A DNA stretch of 64,000 nt from Melieria omissa (Eukaryota > Arthropoda > Insecta > Diptera > Ulidiidae), in NCBI GenBank assembly GCA_963971225.1, contig OZ020267.1, positions 98,809,536 through 98,873,535 of the forward strand, written 5' to 3'. Each line of letters opens with the position of its first letter. Position 1 is the first letter of the stretch. The notes beneath the pieces are model-generated. The model was not told the DNA's origin and made no database searches. It was given only the letters and a program-made list of their open reading frames with translations. Both the position numbers and the translations under genes were made by a program. Of this stretch, positions 36,154 through 48,400 are shown in pieces.

Positions 36154-37547
36154 GGACCCTCAACGTACGAACTCCGGCGAATTAACATCCGACCTACACA
36201 CAAAAATCAATTTTCACACATATAACATTTTACATGAACATTCAACATTTATTAAAATTTATTACACAAAAAACCTGACACAATTACATCGTTTGTTTTT
36301 CATTTCAACGTGTGTGCGCGGGGTAAGCTCTTCTGAGCTTTTAACAAAATGAATTCAAAAATATGTTTAACCAAATGCAACAAACGACAGAAATGAATTT
36401 CTGAATGTCAAATTCTTCAGCTTAATCAAGAGACACTAACAATTTTTCAATCAACAGCTGAATTCGACACGAACTTAATTTATATTTCTTACCTTCCATA
36501 CTCAAAGCATTGTCTTCGAAGAATCATAATTCCAGCTCAGACATGTCGGCGACATGTTGCTCAAATATTATGTTTCTCATGTTTCTTAAATATTATTATT
36601 ATTTTTGTATTTTTGTTTAATTTGTTTTCTTCATCTATTAATCTTTTTTCCATCTCTCCTCTCCTCTCTAGCAATCTAAACTCACGCAGCGTTTGTTATG
36701 TTTTGCGCAATATTCAAATTTTTACTCCTCCATATAGATTCAATTAGCGCTCAATAAAGATCATAAAAAATTCAACGAAAACATTACATTAGTGTTTTCA
36801 ATTTTATGCCCACACTTAAAAACACATAACATTGAAATACGAAACTTCCGAAAAAATATAAAAAATCATAAAGCAAACCCACACATGTCAAACGTCAAGC
36901 AAAATTGCCGCAATCGTTCCTCAACACTTTACGAACCGAAAACTGTGCTGTTGTCAAATGAAAAACAAAAGTTTATTCGAAAAAACGCTGCGTTTAAAAA
37001 CAACAAACACTGCAGCCATTAAACGCCTCGTTCACGCACACATAAACGGTGGCATTATCACTGCGTGCAGCCAACGCTTCGCTTCATTAGGGTCGCCATT
37101 GTTATCAAAAGCCGAGGGGTAATTAAAATTTGTAACGCCATATAAAGTCGACTGCACGGTCGGCAGCGCTACCAAACATTTAAACCAAAACATTTTGTTG
37201 TTCAGATCGAGGCGCTGCAATTTGTGGCGTTTCGTTCAATCGTTCATTCATTCGGTTTGATCAGGCGGCACTATAAGCTGAGCGTAAGCTGTGAAAGGCA
37301 TATTGAAGCCATGGGAAGAGCTGGTGAAATTCAGCCATGAAAATCATGAAAACTAAATTCGAGCTGACTTAATAAAGTGGCAACAGTGTCGTAAATTACT
37401 GAAACATTTCGACAGGCTATCGAAATTTTGAGTCGTCTCAAGCAATGATGGAAAGTGGGATTTTATGGTCCAGTTTTGTACTTTAAATGGTTTGTGTTTG
37501 TAAATAAAATACGCTTTGTGATCATGTGAAGATATTTGTCCTTTCAC
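36154..37547. other. Intronic, no gene recognised
   Basis: AT-rich, with a pyrimidine stretch ending CTCTCTAG near 36670 that resembles a splice acceptor. No laminin-like coding follows it. Nothing else is assignable. Confidence 0.5.
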
Positions 37548-37797
37548 TTAACCCATTCGAGACGGATTGCACACCGTGCGTGCAATGGATTTCCGAGGCT
37601 ATAAGACAGTAATGTGCAATTATCAGTTATTCTAAGTAAACTAGTCGTCGAAATAAGATTTTTCTGGAACTAATGAAATGTGTAAAGTACAGGAAAAAAA
37701 ATTTGGCATTGGTTTTACTGTGTACAATACAAAGAAAAATAAAATTTCGTTCCTGGGGACCGTGTTCGAAAATCAATCGTCGTCTCGAATGGGTTAA
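37548..37797. mobile_element. piggyBac-like non-autonomous element 3
   Basis: TTAA (37548-37551) precedes CCCATTCGAGACG, which is perfectly inverted as CGTCTCGAATGGG before TTAA (37794-37797). Inside the left end is ATTGCACACCGTGCGTGCAAT, a subterminal near-palindrome. The element is 250 bp and non-coding. Confidence 0.88.
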
Positions 37798-37965
37798 GGA
37801 ATTAATAAATCCATTGTGAGTCTTTTTATATTTGTAGAAGAGTATTTAACATTCTTCTTGTACTTAGATCAATTTTTAAATAAATTAAAATTTGTAAAGA
37901 AAATTTGCGACGATTTGGTAGTTTTACTTCCACTGTGTGTTTGTTAGACTTGATAAATCTTGACT

Positions 37966-38492
37966 CAATGTTGCCAGCTCACGAGATGTCCTCCTAGATT
38001 TAGTAGATCCTTGATCTTCTAGGAGACATTTTAGGGGGAAGAATAACGATTTTATGTTAGAGGATTTTTCGGATTCATAGTGGGTTTTTACGAGATTTTT
38101 GGATAACGAAGAATGATATATTGGGAACACTGGCAAGAAAACATATTTTGGCAACTATTTTATGGTCAAAGTACTCTATTGTGTTAAAAATTTGTAAGCT
38201 TACAAAATGTAACATCGTTCTATCTCCTTCTCACTTATTGCTGCCACATGAAATCGCGCCAAAAATGGTACTTTTTTGGTTTAATTCATTTGTTACATTT
38301 TTTTTGTTGCTAAGCCGAAGATAAATAAAAAAGGGCTGATAAGTATATATTTTTATTTTTATATGAAAAGTTTCATTCCTTTAAAATGACGCAAATTAAA
38401 AAAAATTTAGGAGAGTTTTTTAACTTTTGGGAGGAAATTTCAGTCTTTTTTAAGATTTAGGAGAAAGTTATTTCAGGTCTATGGCAACACTT
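37966..38492 (-). mobile_element. hAT-type MITE, family A, copy 4
   Basis: 527 bp from CAATGTTGCCAGCTCACG to ATGGCAACACTT. It is flanked by TCTTGACT on both sides (37958-37965 and 38493-38500), a perfect 8-bp target duplication. The outer ~100-150 bases match copy 1 (for example GATTTAGGAGAAAGTTATTTCAGG), but the middle differs from the other copies. Confidence 0.88.
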
Positions 38493-38500
38493 TCTTGACT

Positions 38501-40932
38501 ACAGGGTGTGAAGTCGATTTTTGTCGTCAATTTCCAAGCTTCAAGCCTTCAATATTTTGCTCTTTTATTTTCTTCTATTCTTCAACGGAGTTAAATATCT
38601 TCAGGAAGATACTAGCATGGTCCCACTTTTGTTTATGCCGAATTCCTATCTGCTAAAAATCAAACCCGGATAAAAATTCGCCGCACTAGTCGATCTATCT
38701 CGGCAAATTACAAGCTTCAAGTCAGTACTTCAAGTCAGTACTTCAGTACTTCGAATTTTCCGTTCTCTTTTCTTTGCCTTATTCCTGTTTGTGTCAATTG
38801 AAAATTCGCCGAACAAGTCGATATTTCTCAACAAATTCCACGATACAGGCCTTCAATCTTTTGCTTTTTTCATATCCTTGCTTAACGTGGTTGAAAATAT
38901 TCAGGAAGAAACTGGCACTGCTAGCATTATGCCGGATTCCTATTCCCCGATTGAAAATTCGTCGAATCAAACCACTTCACAGGACTGCTTTTCCAGTTCT
39001 TAGCTTTTCTTCAGAACTTTTAGCTCTTGTTTCGCTATGAATTTTACTTTCAATTTAGAGTCTCTTTCATCCCCTAACTACACAACCCGTTCAACCTTTC
39101 AACTTCCTTTGCAATTTCAGTTTTCAGTTTTAAAGTTCCTCCTACAAAAACCTATACAACAACAAATTTTATTTGTAGCATTAAGCCAAATTCTCCTCAG
39201 CTCTACTTCAGCCTCGATCGCGTCACAAAATCCAGCAAAATACACAAATTTGCCAAAAATGCAACCAGTGTTGCCGCAACATTAAGAATATCCCCCTCGG
39301 TGCACGTAGCACATAATTCAGCGTGAAGTTTTGTATTTGTACAGCTTTGAAGCAAACTGCAAGATTGCAGCAGAAAATCACAATAGGTACAATTTTCCAG
39401 GCTCGCTGGTGGCTGGTGGTGGCGGCGGCTTGTTAGTAGTTAACAGCGGCAGTCGAGCTTGTGGCCTGCACACTACATTCCGCGTATTTCTCGCTTGATT
39501 GATTGGAAAACGTGCGCCGCAACCAAAAAAAAACCAACCAAAGACAGTAAGAAAAAAATAGAAATTGTGCTAAAGCAGAAATCACACTGAAAAAATGCCA
39601 CTTGCAACAACAAAGCACTGCATGCAACAGCAGCAGCAGCAAAGGAATCGACTGTCTTAGCAAAACCAACGCTGGCACTTTGTCACGTTTTTTGCCGCAT
39701 TGTGTGCAGTTGCGCGGTATTGCGGTGATTTGTGTTGCCACTGCAACATGTTGCATGTGTTTCGGCCAGCCGTGTGCTCTGTGCGGTGTGTGACCAACGT
39801 ACAAGTGATGGCTGCCAAACAGACAATGAACGTGCACACTGCATAGACACAGACAGACAGACAGCACGTAGCTGCTAATGTTTTCTTTGATTTTTGCATA
39901 TAACTCATAATTTTTGCCCGAAGCCAACGGCAACAGCTGCAAAAAAGAAAACATTACATGCAAGTAATGGCGAAAAGAGCAACCATTGAATGACTGCCAT
40001 TTCTTCGGCGCGCCAAAGCCCTGCCGCCGCAGCACGTTAATGATCTTGTTACTTTTTTCCGCTACTAACGAGCAGCGCCTTACGCTAATTTTCCGCGCTC
40101 CAGCGGGCTTTTTTATTGCCAACCTGTGATTTGGTTGTGTTGCCAATATTTTTGCGAGCCAAAAAAAAAACCAATGCAACATGTTGCGCTTTGACGTTCT
40201 GCAAATATGCCGACAGTTGATTTTTTTCTTATTTTTTGCATTTCAATTAATCAAAAGTCCACTCTTGTCATTTGCCACGTGACATGTCGGCGCTGTGAAC
40301 CGAAACTCAAACTAATGTGCAATATTTTCTTGATACATAGAATCTTTCCCTTTTCTAAGTTATGTAACTTTAAAATTTCATAGTTTTTTAAAACTGACAA
40401 TGGATTTCTAGAATTTTATATACATTTATCTTCTCAACTGTCAATCAATTTCTTTTGTTCTTCTTCTTCAAAGAGCCTAAACAAGGCTTTCTTTCTTTCA
40501 CTTTTACTTTCTTTCAAATTCACTTTTTTAATGTCGACATCTGTCTGTCAGCTCTATGGGCAAATGACTTGCACTAATTGGAATAAACTTTTATCTAATA
40601 AAAATGTTGAAATTTTAATTATTTTTATCAACTACAATGAATAGCAATAACTGCAAAAGGTTAGATAAGCATTTGCCATATTCGAGCGTCATGGTTGTTT
40701 AGAATTTCATGAATACGCCAAACAATTCATGGGTGGCCAGTTTTTCGTATCCAAAGGCCTGTCTTAGTTATTAAAAAAGCACTTAACATTAATATAACCG
40801 TTTTTTAATAAGGATGGGTCCTTGTTGACTGTCTGTTGCAGCCTGTTTTTTTTTGGCAATGTCTGTCGAATATGTTATTTATTTTTTCAATGACTGATGC
40901 CAAATCACAATGGCAAGTTACACGGTTGAGCA
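38501..40932. other. Intronic, no gene recognised
   Basis: A duplicated CAAGTCAGTACTT word occurs near 38718-38750. The minus strand ORF at 39433..40182 (249 residues) has no domain and follows local composition; it is not called. TGCAACATGTTGC-type words recur. Confidence 0.5.
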
Positions 40933-41213
40933 GGCCAGTCTCGATAGTCCAGTAGATAGTCCGATAGTCCTCTGGCTTCTCATACCAGAAGCCCTAGGTT
41001 CGATTCCAGCTCGATGAAACACTCGTATACTTCTATCGCTATGACAATAAAGAAGATCAGAATTACAACAATCGCACAAATTGTCAGGCAATAGCAAAGC
41101 CTCCAACTGTGAGAGAAAAACTGCCAACTGCCGTTCGGATTTCCCTTTCCCCATCCGCTTAAAATGTGTGTTGTAACACATGTTGGGGAAAACCGTGTTG
41201 CATACCGATTATC
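40933..41213 (+). mobile_element. tRNA-derived SINE, copy 1
   Basis: The head GGCCAGTCTCGATAGTCCAGTAGATAG carries an A-box-like TAGTCCAGTAGATAGT (40945-40960). The B box GGTTCGATTCC is at 40998-41008. The body (TGAAACACTCGTATACTTCTA, CCTCCAACTGTGAGAG, GTGTTGCATAC) is shared with the copy at 49652. It is internally a little longer than that copy. Confidence 0.8.
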
Positions 41214-44200
41214 TCTCGCGGAGATGACTTAAATGGGTCACTAAAATTATGCGATTTGGTGCCTTTAGTCTTTTTTCTTGAGAGGTTTTCTGAAGTCACA
41301 AAGTCCACATAACCCAGGCCACTGCTCCAATTCAGTCAAAACTCTATGTAGAGCTGAGTCTTTGAAAATTTAACTTCTCGGAACCGTGCCGGACATTTGA
41401 CCGAATTCACATTACAAACATAATGGCTTACATAGACCTTTCAAAAGTAACTTCTTTAATTCCTCACACACAACTTGTTTTATTGCATTCGATCGTCGGC
41501 TCTTTCCTATCGGAAAATCTTATAGGTGTCGATTCTAACTTGCCATGTCTATGTCCAGAGCAACTGCTATTTCTTTTTTTTGGCAAAACTCATTCATTTT
41601 GTTTAAAATATTCGCCTTCTGCTTTGATACAACAATTTTCACTATCAATTGAATCATCAAATGATTTTTTGATCCATCTGTATAAACGTCTCCAAAATGT
41701 CTGTCGTCGCCTTTTGAATCGGTTCAACATCAGGAGATGATTATTCTTTCATTGACAAAATGCTTTTTACCGAACAGATTGAAGTCACATGGAGCCAAAT
41801 CCTCATGCTTCCCTACAAACCTAAGAGAGATCATGACAAATTCTCTAAGCTCCTTAACCCTGCATAGCCAACCAGGAACACAGGTTAGTTGGATGTGTCA
41901 CAGACAACACTCACATTAGGCAATAATCCCTCCAAGGAGAAATAAGCGTCTTCCCTTTAAAGCCCTCTGAACCTAAGCTGATCCAAAGAATAACTTAAAT
42001 CAAAGGTTCCTGAGAATTTCATGAACTTTAATGACATTGAAAAACATTATGCAAATTTTTTCTAAATCCTGCATATGAAATTTCTATAGTAAAACGCAAA
42101 GCCTAACTGTCCCACCAACGATTACGTCATCCTCTCGTCGTCTACCCCACTCATTAACACCCATTAACAACAACAACGAGATTTTTGTTGTTGCAACATT
42201 CACACCAGCTGCAATTTTTAGCATTTTCAACTTCTTGTATGCCTACACGTTTTCTTGAATTTAATGCTCATCGCGCACCCAATCGGTGTGTTGGTTGTCC
42301 GTCCAGTCGGACCGTTGACACGTTAACAGCGTAAATCACCTGAGCAATTAACCGTTTAAGCGTTTGCTGCGCAAATGTTTACGCATTTACGGAAATCACC
42401 AGCGCCAGCGTTGCCACAGAACGCGTTCAGCATCGGCATATAAAAATAAATTACAATTAAATGCAATTGTGGTTAATTTAAATGCCAATTTTTTCGTAAT
42501 AATTCATAAAATATGCAACAGACAGCAAAAAAGCGAAAGCAAGACGGCTATAATACAGGAATATCGCTTTGCATTTAACGCATTTAACGGTGATAAATAT
42601 GGCGCCGAATACAAATTAATGGATTTGTGAATGAAAGTTAGTGAAAAAAGTATTTCTTTCGCTTAAATGAATTTGAATAATTTATGAATGAATGAATTAT
42701 GAATAATTTATGAATAATAATTTATGAATGAATAATTGATGAATGAAGTAATTTATGAACAAATGCTTTGGTTTTATTATTTAAGTAAAAATATTTATAT
42801 TAATTAACAAATATTTAGGTATAAAAAAATTAAAAAAAAATTTTTAATGATTTTGATTATTTACACGTATTTTGATTTGTGTAAATATCCAACGAAATTA
42901 ATTTAATTTATAAAATTTCAAACAATTTATTTTCAATTTAACTGGTAAAACTGCCTCTTTGTATGCCGAGAATAATTCTTCAGCGCCGTTTAGGTTCCCT
43001 TCAAATTCTTTTGACGTCGCTTTGGCATACCAAAATGTACTTTTGTTGTTGTTTATTAACCGTAACCAAAAATTGACAACAGCGGAACCACTGTAACACA
43101 TGAAGATGTAAATCGAAAACAGATTTTCCACTCGTCGTCGTCGGCATTGCTGCCAGAACAGGAAATCCTACACATGCGAAAGCGCGACTGGCAAATTATC
43201 GCACCGCCAACATCTTTTGACAAACTGCAAAACGATTTTTTCCGCATTTTTGTTTTTGTTTTTCGTGAAATGAAATAACTGCCAAGCAACTTATGTGGCG
43301 TTACAGTGGGTCATTAACGAACGATTTGTCAGGAACTTGAACATTTTTTTTTGTCATAAAAGAAGGCAGCAGAACTGGGCAACAGTTAGTGAGAGTTGAG
43401 AATCAGTTGCAGCGTTTTGTTATAGAGATTCTATGCTTCTATTTTGGTATTTCAGAACAACTCTTTTAAGGAATAATTTCCTTCATTTTAGGGAATAAAT
43501 TTCCGATGAAAAGGAAAGAATTTTAATATTTTTTTTGAAATGGTAAAGTTTGCCTCAATGAACCATAAAACTAGTTGTTGTAAAAATTAGCTCAGTAGTT
43601 TTGAACTATGCTTTTTTTATTACAGTCTTCATTCAACTCATTCAATTCAATTTTTCATTATTAACTTCTAGTTCTGAAACTTTAGAAGTGATAGTTTGAA
43701 ACTTGGAAGTTTATTCGATGATCTTAGGACCAGGACACGATGCTCAGAGAAACCCAGATCCATCAATGGATCGCTTTGAAATATTGAAGAAATAAGCTTG
43801 AAATACTTACGAGCAAAATATTCATTAAAATGGTTTATATGATGGTTTAGTTTACTAATAGGGCCTTGAATCAGCACATAATCATTACAATGCATTACTT
43901 TACACTACCAAAACGTGATTAGAACTGGAACTCGATGTCTTGTAATATATAGTATTGAAATCAATGTGAATGTGCTGATATTAACCTGACTGATAAGAAC
44001 TTTATATACAATCGAAAATAGTGTCACAAAACTTCACGTAGTTCGTATCACTGAATTGTGTCAAAATAAAATACACTGAAATTATTTAAAGCATCTCACC
44101 ACCATAGCCACCTTATTTAAATTTTTCAAAGTCACTTTAGATTCACTTTACTGACTCTTCAATTACGTTAACTTCACTTAAAACATGTGACAGCGTTACT

Positions 44201-44782
44201 TGTCAAAACCTAGTTGACTGGCAGCGCTATACCCAGCTGCCGTTTGAACTTGTTTTCTGGTAACTCATTCTCGAACATTGCAGCCTTGCCTCGAGCCGTC
44301 TTTGTGTTAGTTCCTCAAAATGATCATGCCGTCTCAAAGTATGCACGTACAGCAGCAAAGGTTCGTTCAGTGTTGTTTTGTGCCTTTGTTAAGGGGTTCG
44401 CAATTATGCAGAGCATAATTGTCGCAATAGAAAAAACGCATAATTGTCGCAATAGAAAAAACGTAAGAAGTATTACTTTTTTTATAACAGAAAGAGCAAT
44501 TTCGAATTTCTTCATAAGAACTTTTAGGTATTTAACATCCCTAAACCTACGTGATTTATGTTGTGATAGATTACTGTTAGGTTAATACTAACGCAAATAT
44601 GTTGGGACCATTTTCCAATGATGATGCTTCTATCCGGCTATATTGAGACAACGACATACTTAGGGCATCATTTTTTCGGAGTTAGAGGAGGTCCCCAAGT
44701 GTGACATCAAGCGGCTGCTGAACTTTGTTAAGAACACCCGCATTTTTACCGATCACGGTCGATACGCAACACTAAGGGACCA
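41214..44782. other. Intronic, no gene recognised apart from a retroelement scrap
   Basis: A degraded RNase H-like motif is listed separately. Around 42660-42760 short GAATGAAT/TTATGAAT repeats occur. The other ORFs (42364..42630, 44214..44585) lack recognisable features. A GCATAATTGTCGCAATAGAAAAAACG-like word is duplicated in tandem at about 44415-44463. Confidence 0.5.
41600..41720 (-). mobile_element. Possible RNase H remnant of a non-LTR retrotransposon
   Basis: On the minus strand 41664-41700 reads FGDVYTDGSKN. This matches the DGSK-type active-site start of the RNase H domain in I/Jockey-group elements (usually hYTDGSK). The frame then degenerates; a possible FSDRKEPTIEC stretch follows in another frame. 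The evidence is a single short motif. Confidence 0.4.
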
Positions 44783-44841
44783 ATTGATATCGCTAGGGAC
44801 CCAATAGGGTCTATGCATTCCCTACTTGGCCAGCCAGCTTA
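44783..44841 (-). repeat. Copy of the GACCCTGTTGGGTCCC interspersed repeat
   Basis: In reverse it reads TAAGCTGGCTGGCC and then GCATAGACCCTATTGGGTCCC, colinear with 12324-12383. The TTAGG run is not present in this copy. Confidence 0.7.
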
Positions 44842-44856
44842 CGAGTAGTTCTTTGA

Positions 44857-45480
44857 AAGAAGAGAGACTCATTTTGTTGTTGTTATTTTTCACTAATCCA
44901 GCCGATAGAACTACACAGTCTACAGTCTCTAAACTCTACTTAACTTTTGTAAGTAGGGCGATCTGAGTCCGAAACAATTTAGTTGAAAAGCTAACAAAAT
45001 GTGAAAATTTGGTCTATAGTTTGTCCTGTAATTTTACGAAAAAGCAAATATTGCACGGCGTGACCTTTGATCAGGTATTATTGGGCTAAGGCCGGGCTTT
45101 GTTAAGAGGGAGAAGAGAGACTCACTATTTGTTCGATGTTCTTTTTCACAAATCTGGACGATCCAGTCGATAGGACTACACAGTCTACAGTCTCTAGACT
45201 CTACTTAACTTCGGTAGAAGTTTAGATGGTTTTGTAAGTAAGGCGATCTGAGTTCGAAACAAGTGGTATCGCAATGGGCCTTAATGGCCTTTAGAGCAGC
45301 CAGTCCTACCTTTGAGTGGTTAACTGTCAATTGCACATCTCAAATATGTCGAAAGTTAGAAAGTTTGTTCTATAATTTTTCCTGTAATTTTACAAAAAAG
45401 AAAATATGGTACCGCGTGACTTTTGATCATGCAATATTGGCTTAAGACCGTCAATTGCCGGGCCTCGGTTATCTCTTGTG
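44857..45480. repeat. Direct duplication, offset about 252 bp
   Basis: AGAGAGACTCAC-TTTGTT starts at 44863 and 45115. Both copies contain AGAACTACACAGTCTACAGTC-like, GGCGATCTGAGT-CGAAAC, CCTGTAATTTTAC and GCGTGAC-TTTGATCA blocks in the same order. The second copy has extra sequence in its middle. Confidence 0.85.
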
Positions 45481-48400
45481 TTAAGAATTGTTTCCGCAAT
45501 TCTGCTACTCCATTACATATATTTTTAAGTGTATTTCTACATTTACTTGTACATTTATTTTTATGCCTTTATTTAAGTATTTCGAATACCATGAAACCGT
45601 ACAATAGTTAGTAATAATATTTTTATTAAATTCTGAAATAGGCCGCGTAACTCATCCAACAAAACTCCGCAATCAACGAAAATTGCTGTGCGGTCCATAC
45701 TAACTTCCCCCGCGTTCGCGCACAGCGGCACACGCGCGTTCCTGCGTGTTCGTTTGCCGCTTTTGCAATACCGTAAGTTGGACTTTTGAGATTGCAATCG
45801 CAAATCGCTGCTTTAAGACGCCTTTTGCTTACGATTCCAGTGCGGTCTGTGCTGCTTGTGTAATTTTTTACGGACATTTTGCGTTCAGCACACACTCACA
45901 CACACACACATGCAGCTCATGCCAACGGCTGCGTTACACTTGCAGCCGGCAGTTGTGAATTGCGAATTGCTGCTCTCAGCCGCACTTCGTTTGGTGTGGC
46001 TGATTGTTGTGCACTGCTCTGACTGTTGCAGATTTTTCATGCCGTTTTCCATTCAACGCATCGTTGACCTATTGAACCATAATAAACGTGTGCGACGTTA
46101 TCAGTGCGCCGCCGTCGTTGTCGTCGCAGACGCAGGCACCAGCGTCGACTGTGACTCGGCAGGAACCTGTTTGCGTTGGGGGCTTAAGTTGGAGCATTGA
46201 ATGAAACGACTGGAAATTATGCGCTTACGAGTGTATTGATGAGTGTGGCAAGAACTTTGCCGCTTGCACTGGCAGCGACCAAAAAGAGGAAATAAACGTT
46301 TATTGATAGCAAATGCGACGCACAGAGCGGTGCTGAGACAGACGGATGCGGTGGTAGACAGCTGCACTTTGTACAAGTTTTCGAGATTATTGAAAACGAT
46401 ATCCTGCGGTTGTCGGTGTCGATGTGTATGGGGAAGAACAAGAGTTGCATTGCCGGTTGAACGTGTTGCCATATTTGCAAAATTCGCTTTTAATAGTTTG
46501 AAATGGAATTTATAACATGAAGCAGAAGTTTTGGTCGGTATTTATATATAACAAAATCTGGGTATATATTTATGACCAGGAGGAGAGTCAGTCCATACAC
46601 GTCACCCAGGAGCACCAAAAGTATCGATTAAACCATGTAAACCAGATAGCGCTGAAACGATTTGAGATTTTGTATTTTAATTTCACAACTTTTTAAATGG
46701 AACTTCAACAAAGAAATTATTCAGACCTTTATTTAAATATAGATAGATATTACATATATCTAATGCTTTCTTTTGTACAGTGACTTATAGTGAAATTTTG
46801 CTTTCAACATTTACCAATTTAACATACCAATTTTGAATAAGTACGAAATAAACACTTGAACACGTTTTCAGTTTTGGTTTATTTCTGGCATTCAAGTTAA
46901 TTTCTGAGCTTTGATGTATTCAGGGACTTATAGTAGAATTTTGTGGAGAATATTTTCTTGGTTCAGTTCGTTCTTTAAAAGTCCTGTTTTACAGGACATT
47001 TTTGGCATTTTAGAAAAAAAGTCACATTGACCCGTACAACTAGGAGCTACAGGGTTAAAGTGCTCCACAAAAATGTTCTTCGTAGTACTTTACATCAAAT
47101 TGCTATATCTAAAATGCGAGGTTACATGGTTTTCGTATGCCGATTCACCGTACGAATGTGAAAAAAGGGGATCATCTTCAAAACGCCGATACACGTAAAT
47201 TTTTATTGGCCCCCTCTACCACAATCCGTTATCAGAACCTTGTTATATAAAACAAAAATCATTTGTTGTGCAGTGTTATTAGTCACCTTCTCTGTTACTG
47301 CCCGGTTCTAACTAGACGAAAATGTAATGTAATGTGTTGACAACTTGAATGACCTCAGTTCAGTAAACATCAAAAACTTGATTGATTTCATCTAAAATTT
47401 AAAATAACTCGAATAGGCTTTTCGATTTGCAGTAAAACAGGTCCTCAACTTGTATCATAACGGTCCCATTTCATGGCCTAAGTGTGTCTTCCGGCTAGTT
47501 CCATGCCCAGACAGCCACCTCAACCTATCCTAACCTAATCTGCCATACAAAGTTTTTGGTATCACAACAGAAGTCTTCTTGGCCTTAGTGTTTCCTAGGG
47601 CGCATTCTGAGATACTTATCCCCTCCCCCCTTTACCATATAAGGATTTATTCAAAAATATGAAAACTTTAATGCTTTTTTAAATCAATATTTACATTTTT
47701 GAATGGAAATGACGCATTACCTTAACCCATTGCAATCCATAATAAGTCTTTTGCATTCATGAAATATATTTTGTTTAAGTGTCTTATTCCTTATTCTTAC
47801 TCTTCTTACAATTTTTACGATTTTTGAAAAGTATAGGTAAATTTGCAAAAAAAAATAAACTGAAGTGACTATCTTCTAAGCAGAAAAGTCTTAATGATAA
47901 ACAATTGCTTTCACTCGAAGTCGACATGAAATTAAAATGCAATTTTTTGCAACAATTTCCTTGATATATTTTCATCATATACATTCTGAGTTAAATCAAG
48001 AAGACACAGACAAAAATTAAAAAAAAAATAAACATTAAGAAACTGAAAGAATAAAAAGAAGATTCTACTTCGACTTTTCAACCTTATGGCAACCTCGCGT
48101 CAATCCAATTTCATATTTATAGTTTCCACGCGTTTATATTTTACATTTCACATACTCAATGAAATCTGAATTATGGTTTTTTCTTTAATTTTTCTGATTT
48201 AATGCACCTTTTGCCCTTCACTTATGCCCATTTATTATATTTAATCTTACCATAAAATGGTAAAAGATTTTACAAGGTCCTCTCTCACACTCACTTTCCA
48301 ATCTTCTCTTTCTTCTACGTTTTACCGTTGCTGTTCGCCATAAAGCGTGCGAATTATTGGGCGTTTATAGACTTCTTGACCTTTGCTTTTAGTCTACGAA

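Noticed and set aside
36660..36700. Splice-acceptor-like CTCTCTAG that might start the next wb exon
   Set aside because: No LE-type cysteine spacing or laminin IV sequence follows in any frame.
39433..40182. 249-residue minus-strand open frame
   Set aside because: No domain, irregular hydrophobic and Cys-rich composition, no codon bias like that of the wb exons; it overlaps CAG-type simple repeats.
47720..47740. TTAACCCATTGCAATCC as a fifth piggyBac-like terminus
   Set aside because: No matching GGGTTAA partner was found within several kilobases downstream.
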